Below, piece by piece: positions 1 through 7,823 of a DNA stretch of 31,864 nucleotides. The stretch comes from an uncultured Clostridium sp. (GTDB taxonomy: Bacteria > Bacillota > Clostridia > Lachnospirales > Lachnospiraceae). How positions within the stretch are numbered: position 1 is the stretch's first letter; the number at the start of each line of letters is the position of its first letter. Under the pieces are notes generated by a model. The model was not told the origin of the DNA. It saw only the letters and a list, made by a program, of their open reading frames with translations, and made no database searches. Made by a program: the position numbers and the translations under genes. The DNA lies in contig CABQJA010000004.1 in the NCBI GenBank assembly GCA_902464345.1, positions 1 to 31,864 of the forward strand, in the 5' to 3' direction.

Positions 1-22
1 TTGCATACATGCTTTAAAATCC

Positions 23-69
23 AACGTTTATGACAAAAACGGAAACGATAGAAATTTATATGCTACAAT
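23..69 (+). promoter_or_regulatory. Putative agrBD promoter with LytTR-like repeats
   Basis: An extended -10 (TG, one base, TACAAT at 64-69) lies about 35 bases before agrB. No good -35 is present at the expected place. A 9-base element at 23-31 (AACGTTTAT) fits the LytTR/AgrA half-site pattern. A partly similar element (AACGATAGA, 44-52) starts 21 bases later, the usual AgrA direct-repeat spacing, and overlaps the -35 region. This would suit an activator-dependent autoinduction promoter. The second repeat matches poorly, so the regulatory reading is tentative. Confidence 0.35.
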
Positions 70-104
70 TCTACCATAATCAGCAAGGGAAGAAAAGGTA
101 AAGA

Positions 105-725
105 ATGAGTTTAACGGAAAAATTCGCCAATCGAATCGCAGTATGGAGTCTGCCGAAAGATCAGGAGCATTATGAAGAACAGCTGGAGGTTCTTTCCTAT
201 GGATATGTCCTGTTTCTGGAAAATGCATATAAGACTCTGGTATTACTTACTATAGCAATTCTGACACACACATTGATCCGGACGGTTATTATTATCGGAA
301 GCTTTGTGCTTGTGAGAAGCTTTGCCGGAGGCATACATTGTAAAAGCGGACTTGGTTGTACAGCCTGTATGGTCCTGGTCTGGGCGGTGGGATTGGCAAT
401 AGCGCAAGTGGGAATCTGTCTGCCATTGCTGGTGTTTATGATAATGCTTGAGACAGGAGTGATTGTGAAATATGCACCGCAAACGACACGGAATAATCCG
501 ATCCGAAAAGAAGCTATCCGTAAGGCAAAGCGGAGAGGTGCAATTATTTCAACCGGTGTTCTGCTGGGAGTCGGAGCTGTGATCGGCTTTGGGTTCGGCA
601 GAATGGAGATTTTGGATATGATAACGGCTTCATTATTTATCGAAAGCCTTAGCATATTATTATTAGTTAAAAAGGAGGAAACGCGACATGAAGAAAATGA
701 GTGGAGTGAAGGCAACAGTTGCTAA
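105..725 (+). CDS. agrB: AgrB-like autoinducer peptide processing membrane protease
   Basis: A 206-residue polytopic membrane protein of the AgrB family. AgrB is a cysteine endopeptidase that cuts the C-terminal part of AgrD and forms the (thio)lactone ring of the autoinducing peptide. The family signature is visible: RSFAGGIH followed by a Cys seven residues after the His (His78 and Cys85), which matches the catalytic His/Cys spacing of staphylococcal AgrB. Several hydrophobic segments (about 40-70, 85-115 and 145-190) fit the usual multi-pass topology, and the length is typical. The 3' end overlaps the small agrD gene by 38 bases in another frame, implying co-translation. No agrC or agrA is in the window; they may lie beyond the left edge or elsewhere. 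Confidence 0.9.
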   Translation: MSLTEKFANRIAVWSLPKDQEHYEEQLEVLSYGYVLFLENAYKTLVLLTIAILTHTLIRTVIIIGSFVLVRSFAGGIHCKSGLGCTACMVLVWAVGLAIAQVGICLPLLVFMIMLETGVIVKYAPQTTRNNPIRKEAIRKAKRRGAIISTGVLLGVGAVIGFGFGRMEILDMITASLFIESLSILLLVKKEETRHEENEWSEGNSC

Positions 726-837
726 GATGGGGGAGCATCTGGCATATGATTCTGTTGGAAAGAGTATTCCATACTATTTCTATGAGCCAAAGGTGCCTGC
801 AGCACTGAAGGACAAGATGGAAAAGGACTGCAAATAA
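688..837 (+). CDS. agrD: AgrD-like cyclic lactone autoinducer precursor
   Basis: A 49-residue ORF with an excellent ribosome site (AAAGGAGGAA) starting inside the 3' end of agrB. It has the three-part AgrD layout: an amphipathic N-terminal leader (about residues 1-20), a short hydrophobic core (SIPYYF, 26-31), and the conserved charged recognition tail beginning YEPKVPAAL, equivalent to DEPKVP in staphylococcal AgrD. The core contains no cysteine; the only Cys is the penultimate residue, inside the discarded tail. The only plausible ring nucleophile is Ser26, which would give a lactone. If AgrB cuts before Tyr32, the ring would be six residues (Ser to Phe) rather than the usual five. The exact cleavage site cannot be fixed from sequence alone. 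Confidence 0.85.
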   Translation: MKKMSGVKATVAKMGEHLAYDSVGKSIPYYFYEPKVPAALKDKMEKDCK

Positions 838-900
838 GATTGTAGTTCGGGAGTTTTACTGAGGACAGTAAATATACGAGGGAGCGAACGGGGATTCATA

Positions 901-945
901 AAAAACAGCCTCAAAGGATCAGCACACTTTGAGGCTGTTTTTTTT
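901..945 (+). terminator. Bidirectional intrinsic terminator between agrBD and the minus-strand glycosyltransferase
   Basis: Inverted repeat with arms AACAGCCTCAAAG and CTTTGAGGCTGTT around a 10-base loop (917-926). A T-run (about 938-945) follows on the + strand and an A-run (900-905) precedes it, so it can terminate both agrBD and the convergent minus-strand gene. The 63 bases between agrD and this element hold only a small 7-bp hairpin (855-872). Confidence 0.9.
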
Positions 946-978
946 GCATGCCCGTTTAAATCCGAGGTCTGTTAAAGA

Positions 979-1689
979 TCATGACTGAAACATAAAACGC
1001 AGATGTCGTAGTCCGTCGCGGATAGAGTGCAGGTGGGATTTGCGGGGATGGCTGCTGACAGAAAGGGTAGTGGGAACCTGGGCTATGGAAGCACCATGTG
1101 CTGCAAAGCAGGCAATCAATTCCGTTGCAAACTCCATACCACTGGTATGAAGGGGCAACTGCTGTGCAACTGCCGTATGGAAGCCGCGCAGTCCACAGTG
1201 AAAATCGCGAATGTCCAGGTGATAGCGGATGCGTCCGATAAAGGAAAGGATCGGAACTCCGATATAACGGTGAGAGAAAGGCATGGCACCGGGAGCAATG
1301 CCGCCGGCAAACCGGTCTCCAATCACAAACCGGGTGCCGGAACGCAGTTCTGCAAGAAATGGCAGCAGGTGTTCGAAGTCATAGGTGGTATCACAATCTC
1401 CCATGATGGTATAGATTCCCCGTGCCTGTCTGATCCCTGCACGAAGGGCATTTCCGTATCCCCGTTCCGGGACGGAAATCACACGGGCGTCCAGGCTCCG
1501 GGCAATATTGGCAGATCGATCTGTACTGCCGTTATCAACAATCAGGATTTCCCCGAGTACCTGATTATCTGTCAAAAATTTCCGGGCTGAACGGATAGCA
1601 TCCGGCAGATTGGCTTCTTCATTCAGACAGGGCATGAGAATCGTCAGCTCCGGCGCTTTCGGGCTGTTCTGGATTTGGATGGGTTCCAT
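979..1689 (-). CDS. Family 2 glycosyltransferase (polyprenyl-phosphate hexosyltransferase-like)
   Basis: A GT-A fold glycosyltransferase of the GT2 / dolichyl-phosphate mannosyltransferase-like group, which transfers a sugar from a nucleotide donor, often to a polyprenyl phosphate. Visible features from the chosen start are the N-terminal strand with ILMPCLNEE, the nucleotide-binding VDNGSTD (about 51-57) and an acidic metal-binding GDCD (about 97-100). There is no C-terminal membrane segment. The start at 1689 is preferred over an in-frame ATG 12 bases upstream because GGAGG sits five bases before it. The gene begins inside the 3' end of the upstream membrane-protein gene (overlap 46 bases), so the two are translationally coupled and probably act on the same cell-surface glycan. 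The sugar and acceptor cannot be told from the sequence. Confidence 0.85.
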   Translation of the reverse strand: MEPIQIQNSPKAPELTILMPCLNEEANLPDAIRSARKFLTDNQVLGEILIVDNGSTDRSANIARSLDARVISVPERGYGNALRAGIRQARGIYTIMGDCDTTYDFEHLLPFLAELRSGTRFVIGDRFAGGIAPGAMPFSHRYIGVPILSFIGRIRYHLDIRDFHCGLRGFHTAVAQQLPLHTSGMEFATELIACFAAHGASIAQVPTTLSVSSHPRKSHLHSIRDGLRHLRFMFQS

Positions 1690-3065
1690 AGCTTCCTCCA
1701 TTTCTTTTTTAACCAGTCGGCATCAACACCCTGACAAACCGCTGTGCCGATACAAAAGATCGTTGCAAATAAAGCCCGGTAGGTGAAGAAGCAGTGAATG
1801 TATGAGTGATTTGACAGGACCAGGTAGCGGAGCAGGGGTACACATGCCAGTATTCCGAGTAACAGTGGCAGTGGATTAATATGACTTCCGCGCCGGGTCA
1901 TATAATAGAAAAAAGCAATTCCAAATAAGGTAAGGAAGATGACCGGAACTGCGTGCTGTCCCAGATAGGAAAATGGAAACAGGTAATATAAATTACGGGG
2001 AATCGCCTGTAGTAGCATAGTGGTCTCATCAACGATGCCTTGATCCGTAATGTCAATAGCACCACTCAGCCGGAAGGATGCCTGCGAGAGTGCAGATTGA
2101 AATAGATTCTCATGCAGGATCAGACTGCCGATCCCCCATTTTAAACTCCAGGTACCGGCATAGGCCAATAACCATAACAGGCAGGCCGGCAGAGAGAAAC
2201 GAACACCATCGGAAAAGGAAGTCAGATGAAAAGTAGTATCCGACCGCCGGTCGGCAGATGGCTGATATGCTTTGATCAGAATCAGTGCCAGAGGCACCAG
2301 CAGTGTCAGAGTCTCTGTTGTCAAAAAGTCAAAATAAGCGGTCAGACTGCCAATGCACATCAGAAGCAGCCATAACGCATTCTGTCCCTTTTCATATAAG
2401 ACAGTCACCAGAATACAGGCGAGGTTCATGAGCAGAAAAGTCCAAATATATTCAAGGCTGAACGGCACATACCAGATGGAGATCATGATCGATCCGGTCA
2501 GGAAGCAGAGGATCGTACTGCGGCCGTAACGATATCGGATCATGCATAGGATCAGCAGAGCTGTCAGAAGCAGCAGGGTGGATCCGAGCAGGATATAGAT
2601 CTGTTTCAGATTAAGAATCAGAAGCAGAGGCCGGAGAAGTGCAATCGAACCATGCCAATAGCGGCTGTATTCCAGTGTTGGTGCCGGAGCATTGGCTAAA
2701 GCATACTTCAGGTTCACATTCTCATTTTCAGAATCCGTATGATAATAAGAAGAACGGAGAACCGAGGTAACCGGATGTTCCGAGTCATAGTAATAAATAA
2801 TGTTCATCAAAATGGAATCGGCATACCGATCGATCCGGGAAGCCGGGTTGGATGCGGAGGCATAAAAGAATACCTCATGTCTGTTCAGAAGGGCGGAGGA
2901 TTCCTCCAGATTGTGCTGAATATCGGTACGCGGAATACATGCGGCAGCGATCAGACATCCGAACTGAGCCGCAATAAGCAGAGTAAACAATAGAGCTGCT
3001 ATTGCTGTAAAACGTAGTCGTTGTTTATTGATGCGAAAATGTTGTGGTTGCTTGTCAGCCTTCAT
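1644..3065 (-). CDS. Polytopic membrane protein, GT-C glycosyltransferase-like, function unknown
   Basis: A 473-residue integral membrane protein with roughly ten hydrophobic segments. It has an N-terminal anchor (about 15-45), an extracytoplasmic stretch of about 100 residues rich in Tyr, Ser and Asp, then closely spaced helices to residue 445 and a basic cytoplasmic tail. I recognise no catalytic motif with certainty. The layout (helix 1, large first loop, many helices) and the pairing with a GT2 enzyme resemble GT-C or GtrII-like proteins that use polyprenyl-phosphate sugars. It has a good ribosome site (GGGAGGGGG) and its own divergent promoter. It could instead be a glycan flippase or transporter, so the enzyme assignment is an inference. 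Confidence 0.7.
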   Translation of the reverse strand: MKADKQPQHFRINKQRLRFTAIAALLFTLLIAAQFGCLIAAACIPRTDIQHNLEESSALLNRHEVFFYASASNPASRIDRYADSILMNIIYYYDSEHPVTSVLRSSYYHTDSENENVNLKYALANAPAPTLEYSRYWHGSIALLRPLLLILNLKQIYILLGSTLLLLTALLILCMIRYRYGRSTILCFLTGSIMISIWYVPFSLEYIWTFLLMNLACILVTVLYEKGQNALWLLLMCIGSLTAYFDFLTTETLTLLVPLALILIKAYQPSADRRSDTTFHLTSFSDGVRFSLPACLLWLLAYAGTWSLKWGIGSLILHENLFQSALSQASFRLSGAIDITDQGIVDETTMLLQAIPRNLYYLFPFSYLGQHAVPVIFLTLFGIAFFYYMTRRGSHINPLPLLLGILACVPLLRYLVLSNHSYIHCFFTYRALFATIFCIGTAVCQGVDADWLKKKWRKLWNPSKSRTARKRRS

Positions 3066-3098
3066 ATAATCCCCCTCCCATGTAAATATTCAGCTCCT

Positions 3099-3127
3099 AG
3101 TGTAACATGAATGTCCGGGTGGCTCAA
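3099..3127 (-). promoter_or_regulatory. Sigma-A-type promoter for the minus-strand membrane protein / GT2 pair
   Basis: On the minus strand, TTGAGC (3122-3127) and TACACT (3099-3104) are separated by 17 bases. A TG one base upstream of the -10 makes it an extended -10. It lies about 35 bases before the start codon at 3065. Confidence 0.6.
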
Positions 3128-3177
3128 GTGCAGAAGTTGAGACAATATTTAAATAACTAAGAAAAGTAGAAATTTTA

Positions 3178-3230
3178 TTGCGAATTAAAAGAAATATATG
3201 ATATGCTTAAAAGGTTACTAAAATGTAACC
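3178..3230 (+). promoter_or_regulatory. Promoter and palindromic operator candidate for the signalling operon
   Basis: TTGCGA (3178-3183) and TATGCT (3202-3207) are 18 bases apart and could form a sigma-A-type promoter. Just downstream, where transcription would start, is a perfect palindrome GGTTAC (3213-3218), six bases, GTAACC (3225-3230). Read as TTACT-AAAA-TGTAA it differs by one base from the TNACA-N4-TGTAA motif upstream of the ABC transporter operon. It could be an operator or a 5' mRNA hairpin. Confidence 0.45.
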
Positions 3231-3261
3231 GCAATTAAAATCATAGAAGAGGGGTGTAAGA

Positions 3262-5655
3262 ATGAGAGATAGGTTCAGAAGATTTGTGGCAGTTTTATTA
3301 GCTGTATTTATGATTTTTCAGTTCCCGGCAGGGGATGGTAGCGGTATCGGAAATGAGATAACACAGGCGTTTGCGGCCACACCGGCGTATAATATTAATC
3401 TGGGTACAGGTGTGCTGCAGACGGGAGACGGATATCAATGGTCGGAAGCAGAGGGAGATACGGTTTATTACGGACGGGGAATAGCGGTTGCGAACAGCGG
3501 CGGTATGTCTTACCGGGTATTAAAAAATAACGGAAGCTCCATGTTGCTGGACTGTGCACAGACATATAAGTATGAGAATCATTTAAGTGATTATTCGGAA
3601 TTTGGAGCATGGGAAAGCAGTGTGCCGAAAGAGGATATGAACAGTGATATCGGAAGCAAGCTGCAGTTAAGAGATGACGAAGTATCAAAGCTCCTGAATA
3701 CCGTACACCCGGCTGAGAACTATACGGCAGGGGATGGCACGGTTTATACATCATCTGCAGGCACGGATAAGGTATTCATGCTGAGTGCGGAGGAAGCGGA
3801 AACCTATTATGCGGATGACAGTGCCCGGGCTAAGGGCGGCGCATACTGGCTGCGTTCGACCGGCAGCAATAAGGAGCTGACCGATGCGAATACATATGTG
3901 GCGGCAGATGGTCAGATCATGACGACCGGATCGGGAAGTTATGCAGCCAGTCCGGCATTTCAGATAGATTCTTCGATTTCAAGTGTTTTATTTACTTCAA
4001 CTGCAGATGGAAAGGCGACCGGGTTACAGCAGCCGGAGCAGGTTACAAATCAGAAATGGGTATTAACGCTGTTAACGGCAGGAACGCTGGAGCTGGCAGA
4101 CGAAGAGGTAGCAGTGAGTGTTGAAGCAGATCCGGCGGGAGATACGGATCAGACAAAGACACCGGCTGTCTTCTGGAGTTCAGCAGTGACGGTGGAGAAT
4201 TTCGAAGTGGCAGATGGTCCGTGCCAGTATTCGGTACTGATTACAGATCGGGCATATACTGCAGCAAATGCAAAGATTAAATGGTATGGCCGGATTAAAG
4301 AAATAGAGGGCGGAGATGCTGAAACGATTGCATTCCAGCTTCCATCAGATTATGAAACTACGGATCATGTATATCTCCTTGCAGAAAAGGATTTTAAGAA
4401 TTCATTGGCTGAGATCTATCTTTTCCATGCAACAAAGCCGCTGGAGATCGATCTGGGAATCAGCCGGGTTGCGGTTGATTCTGAGGGTACACATCTTGTG
4501 ACCACAGATCAGGAGGAGCAGATCTGCTATCCAAAGGCCGGATATCAGGAGAGGTTTGAAGCTGTTTATACGGTTGAGGACGGTTATTATATTCCGGAGG
4601 ATTATGCGATAGAGGAGCAGTCCGGTATTCAGGTGACCCGATTAAGCAGTACGCAGCTTAAGGTATCCGGTATACCGACGGCACCGGTTGTAGAGATCCC
4701 GCTGGAGGCAGCAACGAAAGAGGAGCCGGAGACAGAAGAACCGACAACGGAGTTACAGCCCGGCAGCGGCAGTGTGGCTATGGCAGATTATTATTACGGC
4801 GGTACGGCACCGGCACCGGAGCTGAAGTCTGAGACAAACGGTACAGCAGGAGTGGTTGTGGAATATAAGAAGGCATCCGAACCGGATACCGCTTATACGA
4901 CAACGGTTCCAACGCAGGTAGGCGAGTATATGATACGTGCCACCTTCCCTGCAACAGAGAGCTATGCGGCTGTGACCGCAGCGGCGGAGTTTGCTATCCG
5001 CTATCTTCCGGCACCGGAACAGGCATACTCCTTGAACGGAACGCAGGGTGAGAATGGATATTATACCTCGAATGTGACGGTAGTACCGGCAGAAGGCTAT
5101 CTGATCGCAGATGCGCTGGATGGTGATTATGCAGAAAAGCTGGTACTGACACAGGATATGGCAGCCGGTCGGATTTATCTTAAAAAGCAGGCGACCGGGG
5201 AGAAGACGGATGGAATTACCAGAGAGGCGGTTCTGATCGATCAGAAGGCACCGGTAATCGCAGCGGTTAAGGATGGAGAGACCTATTATAAGACTTCGGT
5301 TGAGGTCGTAATATCCGATTCCCATTTAAGTCGGATATGGATCAATGATGAGAGCATGGAAGTGAAAGGAACCGAGATGAAGCTTACGCTTTCTTCCAAT
5401 AACGGTTCGGAGGATTATCAGATCGTTACAAAAGATGTAGCGGGAAATGAAACGAAAGTATCACTGACGGTTGCAGCTCCATGGATGAAGAAAGGTATTA
5501 TCCCGACGGGCGAGCTGATCCGGTTAAAGAGTGACCGGGCATATTCCTTCGGAGATGGCACCTGGCAGGTAGAAGGAGACACCACCAGTTATGCCGGGGG
5601 CAGAAGCTTTTACGTTAAGAGGGACGGAGACTATACATTTACGAAGAAGAATTAA
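3262..5655 (+). CDS. Secreted multi-domain surface protein (DUF6273-like plus Ig-like repeats)
   Basis: A 797-residue exported protein. It starts with a signal peptide (basic MRDRFRRF, hydrophobic core, probable cut after AFA near residue 38). Residues about 55-240 resemble DUF6273, a module of Clostridia surface proteins with a typical YWLRS segment and a Gly/Ala-rich end. Beta-rich regions follow, then a Glu/Thr-rich linker (EEPETEEPTTE, about 490). An MBG-like Ig domain (about 507-577, ending YAAVTAAAEFAI) and a YSLNG...ENGYYTSNVTV module (about 583-660) come next, with further beta structure to the end. No sortase motif, membrane anchor or catalytic motif is visible, so it is probably released or held by interactions. 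It is first in the signalling cluster, 27 bases before the FecR-like gene, which suggests it presents or is sensed by that system. Confidence 0.75.
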   Translation: MRDRFRRFVAVLLAVFMIFQFPAGDGSGIGNEITQAFAATPAYNINLGTGVLQTGDGYQWSEAEGDTVYYGRGIAVANSGGMSYRVLKNNGSSMLLDCAQTYKYENHLSDYSEFGAWESSVPKEDMNSDIGSKLQLRDDEVSKLLNTVHPAENYTAGDGTVYTSSAGTDKVFMLSAEEAETYYADDSARAKGGAYWLRSTGSNKELTDANTYVAADGQIMTTGSGSYAASPAFQIDSSISSVLFTSTADGKATGLQQPEQVTNQKWVLTLLTAGTLELADEEVAVSVEADPAGDTDQTKTPAVFWSSAVTVENFEVADGPCQYSVLITDRAYTAANAKIKWYGRIKEIEGGDAETIAFQLPSDYETTDHVYLLAEKDFKNSLAEIYLFHATKPLEIDLGISRVAVDSEGTHLVTTDQEEQICYPKAGYQERFEAVYTVEDGYYIPEDYAIEEQSGIQVTRLSSTQLKVSGIPTAPVVEIPLEAATKEEPETEEPTTELQPGSGSVAMADYYYGGTAPAPELKSETNGTAGVVVEYKKASEPDTAYTTTVPTQVGEYMIRATFPATESYAAVTAAAEFAIRYLPAPEQAYSLNGTQGENGYYTSNVTVVPAEGYLIADALDGDYAEKLVLTQDMAAGRIYLKKQATGEKTDGITREAVLIDQKAPVIAAVKDGETYYKTSVEVVISDSHLSRIWINDESMEVKGTEMKLTLSSNNGSEDYQIVTKDVAGNETKVSLTVAAPWMKKGIIPTGELIRLKSDRAYSFGDGTWQVEGDTTSYAGGRSFYVKRDGDYTFTKKN

Positions 5656-5682
5656 GCAGGACGGATGCGAAAGGAGTTAGCG

Positions 5683-6606
5683 ATGGAGGAGTCAAAAAAG
5701 ACGGTAAAAAAAGGGCCGCTGATCGGGGTGATCGCAGGCGTAGCAGTGGTAATCCTGGCAGTCGTTGTCATTCTTCTGCTTAACAGAAAGGAAGCGGCTT
5801 ACCGGATCATCAAGGTGTTTGAGCTGGATGGTAAAAGCACTGTGACCAGACAGGATATCGGGGAGCTCGATGCCTATGATAATATGGTTTTGGAATCCGG
5901 AGATCAGGTGTATGTAGATACCGGTTCCCTGACGCTTAAGATGGATGAGGATAAATACGTTTACGCAGAGGAAAAAACGCGGTTTCAGCTGGAGGCGACC
6001 GGAACCAGTGAAAACAGTAAGACCAGAATCCAGTTAGAAGAGGGGATTCTTACCAATGAGATCCAGAATAAATTAAGTGATGAGTCTTCCTATGAGGTAA
6101 ATACACCGAACTCTACCATGTCTGTTCGGGGAACGATTTATATGGTGGATGTATATGAGGAGAATGGTGTCCGATATACAAAGGTCTCTGTCTTTGAAGG
6201 GGCAGTAGCGACAAAGCTGGTATATGCGGATGGCTCGGTTTCCGATCAGGAGAAGCTGGTTGAAAAGGGCAAAGAGGTTCTGATCTATGATGATAACAGC
6301 AGTACGGATTATGTAGGAGATCCTTCGGATATTGATTACTCTGCATTGCCGCAGGGCGTGATCGAATTCCTGCTGGAAAAAGCAAATGATGGATATGACA
6401 TCGGTATTCCGGCAGAGGATCTGGAGAAATATCTTCAGGGGCCGTTTACGGTTACATTTATGTACCAGAACAGTGTATTTGGAACACAGGAAGTGAAAAA
6501 GGGCGCGTATGCGGCAGAGCCATCGCTGATGCCGGCACAGAGTGGCGCATGGGACTTTGATTTTTCAACTCCGATCAACAAGGATACAAGGATTGAATGG
6601 AAATAG
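5683..6606 (+). CDS. FecR-domain membrane protein with C-terminal InlB-type repeat
   Basis: A 307-residue single-pass protein. It has a short Lys-rich cytoplasmic N-terminus, one membrane helix (about 15-36), then an extracellular FecR-like domain (about 40-215) with the recognisable NTPNSTMSVRGTIYMVD core and a following VFEGAV strand. The last 55 residues match the InlB B-repeat / Listeria-Bacteroides repeat pattern (VTF...V..G..A..P......W.F..PI..DT.I.W). FecR domains in Gram-positives often bind surface ligands or glycans and sit beside CHASE2 cyclases. The start at 5683 is chosen over an in-frame ATG at 5665 because AAGGAG lies seven bases upstream. It is 11 bases before the phosphatase gene. 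A sensory partner for the cyclase two genes on is inferred. Confidence 0.8.
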   Translation: MEESKKTVKKGPLIGVIAGVAVVILAVVVILLLNRKEAAYRIIKVFELDGKSTVTRQDIGELDAYDNMVLESGDQVYVDTGSLTLKMDEDKYVYAEEKTRFQLEATGTSENSKTRIQLEEGILTNEIQNKLSDESSYEVNTPNSTMSVRGTIYMVDVYEENGVRYTKVSVFEGAVATKLVYADGSVSDQEKLVEKGKEVLIYDDNSSTDYVGDPSDIDYSALPQGVIEFLLEKANDGYDIGIPAEDLEKYLQGPFTVTFMYQNSVFGTQEVKKGAYAAEPSLMPAQSGAWDFDFSTPINKDTRIEWK

Positions 6607-6617
6607 GGGGATAATGG

Positions 6618-7808
6618 ATGGATGCAGAAGCATTAAAGCAGGTATCTACAATTCGGGAATTTTTTAAGATTGATGAACAGAAAGAGCTGAGTGAAGGCAC
6701 CCGCCTGTTGCTGGAGGCCATGACAGAGCTTGTAATTCCGAAGGGACAGGATATCGTGGCCTGTGGTGCCGGCAGTGAGGATGGCATGTACATTATCCTA
6801 AGTGGAAAAGCAGATGTTTTCAGCAGTGACGGAACCCGGATCAACCGGCTCGGAACCGGTGATTTTGTCGGCGAGCTGGGACTGATCAATGATGATAACC
6901 GGGCAGCAACGGTACGTGCGGTATCGGATGTGCGGTGTGCCAATATTTCCAAGCAGCTGTTTGAGGATATTGCAAGCAGGAACCGGAAGATCTACGGTTC
7001 CTTTATGAATATGCTTTACACGAAAACCACGAAGCTGATAACGGAACAGGAGCGGATCAAATCCGAGCTGTCGATTGCGACAAAGATTCAGGCAGATTGT
7101 CTGGAAAATGATTTTACGGTATTTAACCGGCTTCCGGCAGTGCGTCTGACTGCACATATGAAGCCGGCGAAAGAGGTTGGCGGAGATTTCTATGATGTAT
7201 TCATGATCGATGCCGATCATTTATGCTTTCTGATTGCGGATGTGTCCGGGAAGGGTGTACCGGCGGCATTGTTTATGACAATGGCGAAGACACATATTAA
7301 GAACTTTGCAACGGTTGGACTTCCGCTGGCGGAGGTGGCTGTCCGGGCAAATAACCAGCTCTGTTATAAGAATGAGTCCGGGATGTTTGTAACGGCATTT
7401 ATCTGTGTACTGGATGTCAGAAGTGGCGAGGTGCGATTCGTAAATGCGGGCCATAACTGTCCGTTTGTTCAGAAACAGGATGGTGCATTTGAAATGTTTC
7501 GTGCAAAGGCGAATCTGGTATTTGGCTTAATGGAGGATATGCCGTATCAGGAGCAGACGCTGACGTTGAATCCGGGAGACAGTATTTATTTATATACGGA
7601 TGGTGTGACGGAAGCACTGAATCCGGCGCAGGAGCTGTTCGGAGATGATCGGTTGTATGAGATATTGAACCGACACAGGGAGCAGGCTGGGGAGCCAGAG
7701 ACATTTGTGCAGGCGATATATCGGGAGGTTCAGACATTTGCGGACGGAGAACCGCAGGCAGATGATATTACCATGTTGTACGTGACACGTAAGGGGTCAG
7801 AGGGATAA
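6618..7808 (+). CDS. Cyclic-nucleotide-binding PP2C-type (SpoIIE/RsbU-like) serine phosphatase
   Basis: A soluble 396-residue fusion. Residues about 25-125 are a CAP_ED/cNMP-binding domain with a near-canonical phosphate-binding cassette: Gly85-Glu86-Leu87 and Arg95 in NRAATV, where Arg-Ala-Ala-Thr resembles cAMP-selective PKA sites. A helical linker (about 135-165) leads to a SpoIIE/RsbU-type PP2C domain (about 175-390). Metal-binding acids are in VGGDFYD (Asp190, Asp193), ADVSGKG (Asp208), YTDG (Asp328) and ADDIT (Asp382/383). By family knowledge, such enzymes dephosphorylate STAS antagonists. Here the STAS protein, its kinase and a predicted cAMP-making cyclase are all in the same cluster, so cyclic-nucleotide control of partner switching is the natural inference. 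The ribosome site is AGGGGG, and the next gene follows by 15 bases. Confidence 0.9.
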   Translation: MDAEALKQVSTIREFFKIDEQKELSEGTRLLLEAMTELVIPKGQDIVACGAGSEDGMYIILSGKADVFSSDGTRINRLGTGDFVGELGLINDDNRAATVRAVSDVRCANISKQLFEDIASRNRKIYGSFMNMLYTKTTKLITEQERIKSELSIATKIQADCLENDFTVFNRLPAVRLTAHMKPAKEVGGDFYDVFMIDADHLCFLIADVSGKGVPAALFMTMAKTHIKNFATVGLPLAEVAVRANNQLCYKNESGMFVTAFICVLDVRSGEVRFVNAGHNCPFVQKQDGAFEMFRAKANLVFGLMEDMPYQEQTLTLNPGDSIYLYTDGVTEALNPAQELFGDDRLYEILNRHREQAGEPETFVQAIYREVQTFADGEPQADDITMLYVTRKGSEG

Positions 7809-7823
7809 AAGACGGGGGAAGTT

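Noticed and set aside
197..715. Minus-strand open frame of 172 codons opposite agrB
   Set aside because: The + strand encodes an intact AgrB with catalytic His and Cys; the antisense frame has no motif or ribosome site.
4753..5325. Minus-strand open frame of 190 codons inside the secreted-protein gene
   Set aside because: Antisense to a clear exported protein; Cys/Arg-rich low-quality translation and no start signals.
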